This document shows positions 1-4,597 of a stretch of 5,686 bases of DNA, piece after piece. The position numbers and the translations under genes are program-made. Source of the stretch: Actinomycetota bacterium (lineage in GTDB: Bacteria > Actinomycetota > Acidimicrobiia > Acidimicrobiales > BP-101); assembly GCA_030838265.1 (NCBI GenBank), contig JAUTXA010000148.1:1-5686 (forward strand), in the 5' to 3' direction. The notes under the pieces were generated by a model that was not told the origin of the DNA, made no database searches, and saw only the letters and a list, made by a program, of their open reading frames with translations. The stretch's first letter is position 1. Each line of letters starts with the position of its first letter.

Positions 1-43
1 AACCACAAGGTACTGGGTGCCGGCGCCCTATCCGCTGCACTTT

Positions 44-59
44 CCATGCCTGGGCATGG
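44..59. terminator. Small perfect inverted repeat downstream of the 70-aa gene
   Basis: Seven-base arms ccatgcc and ggcatgg are separated by only two bases, so as RNA the stem would be about 6 bp with a 4-base loop. It lies 25 bases past the stop codon of the minus-strand gene at 84-296, where a transcription terminator would be expected. No U-tract follows on the minus strand. It could equally be a chance palindrome. I see no gene in bases 1-83. Confidence 0.25.
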
Positions 60-83
60 GGTCGAGAGCCCGGGTCACGGGCC

Positions 84-296
84 CTACTCGCTGTCGTCAG
101 GGACGCAGTGCGGGCAGGGCTTGTAGCCCCGGTTGCGGGCCTCGGGCAGGATGTCGGGCCCGAACGAAGCGAAGGCCTCCCGCTTCATGAGGTCGTCGAT
201 GGCGCACGGGTCGCCGGTGTTGTCGAGGTCGTGGACCCGCATCCGGTCCTTGTCCCCCAGCCACCGGAACTCCTCGAATCGAGTGGGTCGGCTCAT
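84..296 (-). CDS. Small hypothetical protein with Ada-like CPHC metal-ligand motif
   Basis: A 70-aa soluble acidic protein with no signal peptide or membrane segment. The C-terminal segment around residues 57-64, GYKPCPHC, resembles the second half of the Ada-type zinc domain, where GYRPCxxC supplies two cysteines. An upstream H22 and C31 could supply further ligands. Ada domains normally use four cysteines, and only three (C31, C61, C64) are present here. Metal binding is therefore inference, and there is no methyltransferase or AraC domain attached. The ATG overlaps the TGA of the upstream 80-aa ORF as ATGA, and no strong ribosome binding site precedes it, so translation is probably coupled. 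Codons favour G/C in third position, as in neighbouring genes. Specific function is not recognised. Confidence 0.7.
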   Translation of the reverse strand: MSRPTRFEEFRWLGDKDRMRVHDLDNTGDPCAIDDLMKREAFASFGPDILPEARNRGYKPCPHCVPDDSE

Positions 297-535
297 GGCG
301 CCGACACCTTAGGGCCGGCTCGGCCGGACGACCCACCCGGTGGCGCGACGAAGGGGCGCCCGGTTGGACGCCCCTCCGTCAACATTCGTTGGAAAAAGGA
401 CTCGATCTCCCCGTCCTGCGCCGAGTGGGACCATTTTCGGCTAGTCGGATCGAGCGGCAACTGGCTTGTATTGCGCCAGGTGGTCCAGCGAGCCGCCTTA
501 GCGGCCAGCCACCTCCAGGGTCCCGCAACTTTCAC
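293..535 (-). CDS. Small basic hypothetical protein, first gene of a bicistron
   Basis: An 80-aa ORF from a GTG start to a TGA that overlaps the next ATG. The N-terminal half is rich in Trp, Arg and Lys (KVAGPWRWLAAKAARWTTWR). Residues 41-55 (DGEIESFFQRMLTEG) look like an ordinary amphipathic helix. The tail is Pro/Gly rich. In favour of a real gene are the ATGA junction, the promoter and extreme Shine-Dalgarno just upstream, and about three quarters of codons ending in G or C. Against it, third-position bias is weaker than in neighbours, the GGAGG core is 15 bases from the GTG (longer than usual), and several internal stretches seem constrained as RNA structure. The family is not recognised. 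The region could instead be a structured leader for the 70-aa gene, with this ORF incidental or a sensor peptide. Confidence 0.5.
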   Translation of the reverse strand: MKVAGPWRWLAAKAARWTTWRNTSQLPLDPTSRKWSHSAQDGEIESFFQRMLTEGRPTGRPFVAPPGGSSGRAGPKVSAP

Positions 536-553
536 CTAACAGTTGGACCACCT
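478..553 (-). promoter_or_regulatory. Inverted repeat that can sequester the Shine-Dalgarno
   Basis: On the minus-strand RNA, AGGTGGTCCA (553 to 544) is perfectly complementary to TGGACCACCT (487 to 478). Pairing would bury the ribosome binding site in a 10-bp stem. The GTG start (535) would sit inside the 56-base loop, which also holds a small GCCGC-TAAG-GCGGC hairpin. The second arm lies within the coding part of the 80-aa ORF and mimics the 16S anti-Shine-Dalgarno, so ribosome binding and hairpin formation should exclude each other. The complementarity is seen directly; a role in translational control is inference. Confidence 0.5.
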
Positions 554-560
554 CCTTTCT
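544..560 (-). promoter_or_regulatory. Extended Shine-Dalgarno, about 17 bases complementary to 16S 3' end
   Basis: The minus strand reads AGAAAGGAGGTGGTCCA. The standard bacterial 16S 3' tail ends GGAUCACCUCCUUUCU. The match is continuous over 17 bases with one G-U wobble, where the exact complement would have A. Normal ribosome binding sites match 4-7 bases. The following GTG is 8 bases after the end of the full match but 15 after the GGAGG core. A CTG at 542-540 is 8 bases after GGAGG and would open a 14-aa ORF ending at 498. Confidence 0.7.
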
Positions 561-571
561 CTGGTACCGAG

Positions 572-600
572 ATTGTACCGACGCGCCCCCGCTATGTCAG
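572..600 (-). promoter_or_regulatory. Sigma-70-type promoter for the 80-aa/70-aa bicistron
   Basis: On the minus strand, CTGACA (600 to 595) is followed after exactly 17 bases by TACAAT (577 to 572). Each hexamer differs from consensus at a single position and the spacing is optimal. Transcription would be expected to start near the A at 565, only about five bases before the extended Shine-Dalgarno, giving a very short 5' leader. It lies just downstream of the stop codon of the gene at 629-1066, so the bicistron has its own promoter rather than relying on readthrough. Confidence 0.7.
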
Positions 601-628
601 CGCATTTGCCCCCGGTTTTTGCGGCCGC

Positions 629-1066
629 CTAGAGGTCGTCGGGTGGGGCTTCGGGACCGACGGCGCCGATGGCCTCGAGGTAGGACATCTGAGCCTCGAG
701 GACGGCGTGGACCTGCTCAGCCGAGTAGGGCGAGTCGAAGGCCTCGGCCCGGCGCAGGACGTAGTCGACGGTCTCGGCGCCCCCCACCACGACCGGGCCC
801 TCGACGACCGCAGTGTGGCCGTTGCCGGAGACGCCCTTGGTGCGGAAGTACTCGAGGTTCCAGTCGATGATCCGGCGGACGTCGTCGTGACTCAGCTCGG
901 CGCTCACCGCGAACGGCAGGTGCTCGGCCACCCACTCGACGGCCTCGTCGAGGTCAAAGGTGGGACGGGGCGGGACGGCGTCGAGGCGCCGCGCCTCGCG
1001 TCCGACCACGACCGCGGCGATGCCGAACACCAAGACGATGACGATGGCCAAGGCCAGCAGGTTCAT
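629..1066 (-). CDS. Small membrane-anchored protein of unknown function
   Basis: A 145-aa protein. Residues 2-22 form one strongly hydrophobic segment with few charges (LLALAIVIVLVFGIAAVVV), followed by GREARR, so the N-terminus is most likely outside and the rest cytoplasmic. The soluble part begins with a Pro-rich linker, then a helical region around residues 38-75 (DEAVEWVAEHLPF, LSHDDVRRIIDWNLEYFRTKGV), and a second helical region around residues 98-135. It has a Pro/Asp tail. It contains no cysteine or obvious catalytic motif. It starts 50 bases after the acyl-CoA dehydrogenase stop on the same strand and has only a weak ribosome binding site, so it is probably cotranscribed. Third codon positions are strongly G/C. 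The length and architecture suggest a conserved actinobacterial hypothetical protein; no function can be assigned. Confidence 0.8.
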   Translation of the reverse strand: MNLLALAIVIVLVFGIAAVVVGREARRLDAVPPRPTFDLDEAVEWVAEHLPFAVSAELSHDDVRRIIDWNLEYFRTKGVSGNGHTAVVEGPVVVGGAETVDYVLRRAEAFDSPYSAEQVHAVLEAQMSYLEAIGAVGPEAPPDDL

Positions 1067-1116
1067 GCCGCGCCGAGGCTAGTGCGACGGCGCGAACGCG
1101 AACCGAGTGGAGGAGC

Positions 1117-2232
1117 TCAGAGGCCGATGCGCTGGGCCAGCAGCTCGCGGTGATACGTCGGGTCGCCGAGGAGGAGCTCGTCGGTCTTGGCCCGCTTGAA
1201 GTACAGGTGGGCGTCGTGCTCCCACGTGAAGCCGATGCCGCCGTGGATCTGGATGTTCTCGGCCGCGGCATGGAAGTACGCGTCCGAGCAGTAGGCCTTG
1301 GCCAGCGAGGCCACCACGGGAACCTCGTCGCTGTCCTCGGCCGCGGCCCATCCGGCGTAGTAGGCGGCGGATTTGGCCGACTCGACCTCGAGCAGCATGT
1401 CGGCGCACTTGTGCTTGATGGCCTGGAACGACCCGATCGGCCGGCCGAACTGCACGCGGACCTTGGCGTACTCGACCGACATCTCGAGGCACTTCTGGGC
1501 CCCGCCAACCTGCTCGTAGGCCAAGGCGATGGCGGCCAGGTCGAGGGTCTTGTTGAGAGCGGCCCATCCCTGACCCTCCTCGCCGACGAGGCGAGCGGGC
1601 GTCGAGCTGAACTCGACCTTGGCCTGCTTGCGGGTCTGGTCCATGGTCGACAGCGGCGTGCGGGTGATGCCCGACGCGTCGGCCTCGACCGCGAACAGGG
1701 TCACGCCGCCGCCGGAGCGAGCGGCCACGATGATGAGGTTGGCGGTGTGGCCGTCGATCACAAAGGACTTCGTCCCCGTCAGGGTGTAGCCATCACCGGA
1801 CTTGGTGGCTTCGAGGGTGATGCCCGCCTCGTCCCACCGGCCGCTCTCCTCGGTGAAGGCCAGGGTGGCGATGGTCTCGCCCGACGCGATGCCGGGGAGC
1901 AAGTCCTTCTTGGCCGCGTCGTCGCCCGAGGCGAGGATGGCGTTGGCGGCCAGGGCGACGGTCGAGAAGTAGGGGGCGCACAGGAGGGACTTGCCCATCT
2001 CCTCCATGACGATGCCGAGCTCGACGTAGGTGTAGCCCGACCCGCCGTACTCCTCGGGGATGGCGAGGCCCTGCAGGCCCAGCTGCTCACCCATCTGCTT
2101 CCAGACCGCCGGGTCATAGCCCTCGGTGGTCTCCATCAGGCGCCGGACCTCGGTCACGGGTGACTTGTCGTCGAGGAAGCGGCGGACGGACTTGCGGAGC
2201 TCTTCCTGCTCCTCGCTGAAGGCGAAGTTCAC
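1117..2232 (-). CDS. Acyl-CoA dehydrogenase family protein
   Basis: A 371-aa FAD enzyme that oxidises the alpha-beta bond of an acyl-CoA thioester. It shows the usual order: N-terminal helical domain (residues 1-115, starting NFAFSEEQEELRK, with GLAIPEEYGGSG at 55-66), middle beta domain with LAFTEESGRWD (124-134) and GYTLTGTKSFVIDG (148-161), and C-terminal helical domain with EYAKVRVQFGRPIGSFQAIKH (254-274) and IQIHGGIGFTWEHDAHLYFKRA (327-348). The C-terminal position used as catalytic base in medium-chain enzymes appears to be Gly (LLLGDP, 353-358). E240 in AYEQVGGAQ is the likely alternative base, as in actinobacterial FadE-type enzymes acting on steroid side chains. The GTG at 2232 is chosen because GGGGG lies 9 bases upstream and the homologous start is at NFAFSEEQ; an ATG at 2274 would add 14 unlikely residues. 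The substrate is not determinable. Confidence 0.95.
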   Translation of the reverse strand: MNFAFSEEQEELRKSVRRFLDDKSPVTEVRRLMETTEGYDPAVWKQMGEQLGLQGLAIPEEYGGSGYTYVELGIVMEEMGKSLLCAPYFSTVALAANAILASGDDAAKKDLLPGIASGETIATLAFTEESGRWDEAGITLEATKSGDGYTLTGTKSFVIDGHTANLIIVAARSGGGVTLFAVEADASGITRTPLSTMDQTRKQAKVEFSSTPARLVGEEGQGWAALNKTLDLAAIALAYEQVGGAQKCLEMSVEYAKVRVQFGRPIGSFQAIKHKCADMLLEVESAKSAAYYAGWAAAEDSDEVPVVASLAKAYCSDAYFHAAAENIQIHGGIGFTWEHDAHLYFKRAKTDELLLGDPTYHRELLAQRIGL

Positions 2233-2280
2233 GGCTAGGTTCCCCCTGCGGTGGGTGGGCCGACTGAGGTCCACTGTCTA

Positions 2281-2298
2281 CTAGACCGAGCGGTCAAG
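2281..2298. promoter_or_regulatory. Palindromic operator-like site in the divergent intergenic region
   Basis: The sequence ctagaccg-ag-cggtcaag has 8-base arms matching at 7 of 8 positions around a 2-base centre. This is the ACCGNNCGGT style of site often bound by TetR-family repressors of acyl-CoA and aromatic catabolism. It sits between the divergent acyl-CoA dehydrogenase (start 2232) and hydrolase (start 2324), where one repressor could control both. No regulator gene is adjacent, so the cognate protein is unknown. No convincing -35/-10 pair was found for either direction. Confidence 0.5.
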
Positions 2299-2323
2299 TT
2301 GCACGTCCGCGGGGAGCATTCCA

Positions 2324-2935
2324 GTGACCACTCTCCACTACGCAGATACCCAGGCCGAGATCCACAAGCTGGTGGTCGGGCCGGTCGACAACAACGTCTT
2401 CGTGCTCCGATGCAAGGAGACGGGCGACGCCGTCCTGCTCGACGCGGCCAACGAGCACGAGAAGCTGCTCGAGCTGTGCCAACGCCTGGGGGTCCGCAAG
2501 GTCCTCGAGACCCACGGCCACTGGGATCACATCCAGGCCGTGCCCGCCGTGCGCGACGCCGGCTACGAGGTTGGGGTCACGCCGGGCGACGCCGGGATGC
2601 TGCCCTCCTACGACTTCATGCTCGAGGACGAGACGGTGATCGAGGTGGGCCGGCTGCGCCTGCACACCATCCTCACCCCCGGCCACACGCCGGGCTCGAT
2701 GTGCTTCCGGGTTGAGGGCTCGCCCGTGCTCTTCAGCGGCGACACCCTCTTCCCCGGCGGACCGGGTGCCACCAAGTTCGAGAACGCCAGCTTCCCCGAC
2801 ATCATCGAGTCGATCGACCGCCGCCTCTTTGCTGCCCTGCCCGCTGACACCATCGTCATGCCCGGCCACGGCGACGACACCACCATCGGCACCGAGCTCC
2901 CCCACCTACAGGAGTGGATCGACCGGGGCTGGTGA
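2324..2935 (+). CDS. Metallo-beta-lactamase-fold hydrolase (glyoxalase II-like)
   Basis: A 203-aa cytoplasmic hydrolase with the complete metal-site set of the fold. THGHWDH (residues 63-69) gives H64, H66, D68 and H69. H121 lies in TPGHTPGS, D140 in FSGDTLF and H182 in PGHGDD. The spacing and the TPGHTPGSMCF motif are those of the glyoxalase II/hydroxyacylglutathione hydrolase branch, which cleaves thioesters or related bonds, but the substrate is not fixed by the motifs. The roughly 60-residue C-terminal helical domain of true glyoxalase II is missing, so it is better called a generic MBL-fold hydrolase. The GTG start has GGGGAG seven bases upstream (2311-2316). It is the first gene of a plus-strand operon with the nitroreductase 45 bases downstream, and it is divergent from the acyl-CoA dehydrogenase. 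Confidence 0.93.
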   Translation: MTTLHYADTQAEIHKLVVGPVDNNVFVLRCKETGDAVLLDAANEHEKLLELCQRLGVRKVLETHGHWDHIQAVPAVRDAGYEVGVTPGDAGMLPSYDFMLEDETVIEVGRLRLHTILTPGHTPGSMCFRVEGSPVLFSGDTLFPGGPGATKFENASFPDIIESIDRRLFAALPADTIVMPGHGDDTTIGTELPHLQEWIDRGW

Positions 2936-2980
2936 CCCTTCCCCCGGCCCCGCGGCCCGCGCTGTCTACGCTCGGACACC

Positions 2981-3559
2981 ATGGACGCCCTCGAAGCCAT
3001 CCTCGCCCGCCGGTCGGTCAGTCGGCTGACCGACCCGGCGCCCGAGGGCGACGATCTTCGCCGCATCCTCGAAGCCGCCGTCGCCGCGCCTGATCACAAC
3101 GAGCTGCGGCCGTGGCGCTTCACCATCCTCAAGGGCGAGGCCAAGGTGGCCTTCGGCAAGGTGCTGGCCGACAGCTACCTGGCCCGCGTCACCGAGCTCG
3201 GTGGGCTCCCGACCGATGGGCAACTCGACAAGGAGCGCACCAAGCTCGGACGCGCGCCCCTGGTCATCGTCGTGGGGGCGAAGCACACGCACGACACCAA
3301 GATCCCCTGGATCGAGCAACGCCTCGCCGTCGGGGCCGCGGTCGAGAACGTGCTCATCGCCGCGGCCGCCCTGGGCTACGGATCGATGTGGCGGACGGGC
3401 GACGCCGCCTACGACAACGCCGTCAAGAAGGCGGTCGACCTCGACGAGCACGACGCCATCATCGGGTTCATCTACCTGGGTACGCCCTACGAGGGAGGCC
3501 ACGCCCCTTCCGACCGAGAGCTCGATGTGGACGGCGTGGTGACGGAGTGGTCGCCCTGA
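2981..3559 (+). CDS. Nitroreductase family protein, YdjA-like
   Basis: A 192-aa FMN-dependent oxidoreductase, close in length to E. coli YdjA (about 183 aa). Members use NAD(P)H to reduce nitro groups or other acceptors; the physiological substrate is usually unknown. The opening MDALEAILARRSVSRL contains the Arg-Arg-Ser FMN-phosphate contact (R10, R11, S12). APDHNELRPWRF (36-47) is the typical YdjA-type second motif. LGYGSMWRTG (131-140) and GFIYLGTP (162-169) complete the flavin-binding core. Family members act as homodimers. The ATG has no clear Shine-Dalgarno. A TACGCT hexamer (2967-2972) ends 8 bases before it and might be an internal -10 giving a nearly leaderless message, but no good -35 is seen. 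The 3' end overlaps the next gene by 13 bases. Confidence 0.93.
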   Translation: MDALEAILARRSVSRLTDPAPEGDDLRRILEAAVAAPDHNELRPWRFTILKGEAKVAFGKVLADSYLARVTELGGLPTDGQLDKERTKLGRAPLVIVVGAKHTHDTKIPWIEQRLAVGAAVENVLIAAAALGYGSMWRTGDAAYDNAVKKAVDLDEHDAIIGFIYLGTPYEGGHAPSDRELDVDGVVTEWSP

Positions 3560-3951
3560 GCCGTTCCTTCGACGGCGCGGCCCTTCCTTACGACCAGCGT
3601 CCGCCCGACGAGCGCCCCATCCACACCGCGGACCTGCCGCCCACGCCCGTGCGCGACCGCAACATCGTGGCCGGCGCGTGGGTCGAGGCGCCGGCGTCGG
3701 TCAGGTCGTTGGGCCGCGATCTCGGCCACGAGCAGGTCGACTACAAGCGGCGCATCGGCCACTGGCTGCTCTGGCGCTCGGGGCCGGCCACCAAGGGTGA
3801 CGCCCGCTACGTCGCCGTCGACTCCCGCGACCTCGACCGCCAGTACACGTTCCGCCTCTTCCCCGACGGGACGGGTGACGGCGCCGGCCCATCGGGTGCC
3901 ACCCACACCCGCTTCCGGAGTTGGAAGGAAGACCTCCGCGACCACGAGTGA
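3547..3951 (+). CDS. Conserved-looking hypothetical protein, third gene of the operon
   Basis: About 134 aa from a GTG overlapping the end of the nitroreductase. It has no signal peptide, membrane segment, cysteine or known catalytic motif. The N-terminal 35 residues are Pro/Asp/Arg rich and probably flexible. The folded part spans roughly residues 37-131: RNIVAGAWVEAP, DYKRRIGHWLLWRSGPA, DARYVAVD, then QYTFRLFPDGTGDGAGPSG and THTRFRSWKEDLRD. The last two look like a beta hairpin carrying a Gly-rich loop and a C-terminal helix. Codons end in G or C almost throughout, which is strong evidence that this reading frame is used. The start is uncertain: there is no ATG in the frame, the ribosome binding site is weak, and coupling to the nitroreductase is likely. 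Function not recognised. Confidence 0.75.
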   Translation: MVALSRSFDGAALPYDQRPPDERPIHTADLPPTPVRDRNIVAGAWVEAPASVRSLGRDLGHEQVDYKRRIGHWLLWRSGPATKGDARYVAVDSRDLDRQYTFRLFPDGTGDGAGPSGATHTRFRSWKEDLRDHE

Positions 3952-3952
3952 T

Positions 3953-4004
3953 GGTTCTGGCACCAGATTTGGTCGCCCCCACGACCAGATCTGGTGCCAA
4001 AACC
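3953..4004. terminator. Long hairpin between convergent genes, likely bidirectional terminator
   Basis: The arms 3958-3975 and 3982-3999 are 18 bases each, match at 17 positions and flank a 6-base loop (ccccca). Four more pairs on the outside (ggtt with aacc, across one mismatch) extend the stem to about 23 bp. It begins two bases after the stop of the 134-aa gene and ends six bases before the stop of the PadR gene on the other strand. Neither side has a U-tract, as is common for actinobacterial terminators. Each arm is itself a 12-base palindrome (ACCAGATTTGGT, ACCAGATCTGGT), so protein binding or a dispersed repeat family is also possible. Confidence 0.75.
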
Positions 4005-4009
4005 GCGGA

Positions 4010-4597
4010 TCAGGACTCGAGGCGGCGGCGGAGGGTGTCGAGCTCGGTCCGCAAGTCGTCGATGCGGGACGGGTCGACAGCCGCCAGCCGCAACACGTCG
4101 GCCTGCAAGGCCTCGAGCGCCCGCTGGAGGACGGCGACCTTCGTGTCGATGGCCACCGGCGCGTCGGGGGACGGGGCGATCACCGCCGGCCGGGTGCGGC
4201 GCCGGGCCGCGGCCGCGTCCCGCTGCATCGAGGACCGCATGCGGTCGGCGGCAGCCCGCGCCGACTCGGCCGAACGCGGGGCCGGGGCCGACTCGAAGCC
4301 GGCCAGGGTGACGGCCGTGCCCTGGATCGCCTCGATCTCCTGGCCCCGAGATCGGACCACTTCCCGCCCCGCGTCGGTCAGCTCGAACCGCCGCCTGCCG
4401 TCGTCGCTGGTGGCCCGTACCAACCCCTCGCGCTCGAGGGCGGTGAGCCGGGGGTAGACGGTGCCCGCCGACGGTCGATACTGGCCCAGGAGTTCGACCT
4501 CGAGCCGCTTGATCAGGTCATAGCCACTCGCCGGCCGGGCCTGCAGAGCCGACAGGAGCAGCAGGCGGAGCTCGCCGTGTCCGAAGCGCGGGCTCAC
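4010..4597 (-). CDS. PadR-family transcriptional regulator
   Basis: A 195-aa DNA-binding repressor. The PadR winged helix-turn-helix spans residues 7-82: GHGELRLLLLSALQ, then SGYDLIKRLE with the family tyrosine (Y26), the recognition region PSAGTVYPRLTALEREGLV (42-60) and the wing (61-73), ending in LTDAGREVV. A long Ala/Arg-rich linker (about 95-145) leads to a C-terminal heptad-like coiled coil (152-193, VAVLQRALEALQADVLRL and DDLRTELDTLRRRL) that would serve dimerisation, as in PadR subfamily 2. The GTG start overlaps the DUF4097 stop as GTGA. An extended reading frame from upstream codons would run into the previous gene and is not favoured. Placement directly after the repeat-protein gene suggests that it represses its own operon through the palindrome at 5591-5610; the ligand is unknown. 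Confidence 0.93.
   Translation of the reverse strand: MSPRFGHGELRLLLLSALQARPASGYDLIKRLEVELLGQYRPSAGTVYPRLTALEREGLVRATSDDGRRRFELTDAGREVVRSRGQEIEAIQGTAVTLAGFESAPAPRSAESARAAADRMRSSMQRDAAAARRRTRPAVIAPSPDAPVAIDTKVAVLQRALEALQADVLRLAAVDPSRIDDLRTELDTLRRRLES

Noticed and set aside
352..375. Hairpin aggggcg/cgcccct as a terminator
   Set aside because: It lies inside the 80-aa ORF, upstream of the coupled 70-aa gene, and lacks a U-tract. Ending transcription there would cut the bicistron.
544..560. Plus strand looks like the 3' end of a 16S rRNA gene (tggaccacctcctttct)
   Set aside because: The preceding bases do not match the conserved 16S terminal helix and no other rRNA sequence is present. The minus-strand promoter and ORF context favour a Shine-Dalgarno.
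1069..1094. Six-base inverted repeat cgcgcc/ggcgcg just before the small membrane-protein start
   Set aside because: It is short, pure G/C in a GC-rich region and has a 14-base loop, so chance is a sufficient explanation.
389..1153. Long plus-strand open frame of 254 aa across the promoter region and the small membrane-protein gene
   Set aside because: It is antisense to a well-supported minus-strand gene, crosses the bicistron promoter, has composition expected of a GC-rich shadow frame and shows no recognisable domain.
1150..2163. Plus-strand open frame of 337 aa opposite the acyl-CoA dehydrogenase
   Set aside because: It mirrors the dehydrogenase codons, is Gly/Val/Leu/Arg/Asp rich without motifs, and the opposite strand encodes a complete known enzyme.
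2233..2274. Longer acyl-CoA dehydrogenase start at ATG 2274
   Set aside because: The extra 14 residues (MDLSRPTHRRGNLA) are unlike the family N-terminus and would include the real ribosome binding site upstream of GTG 2232.
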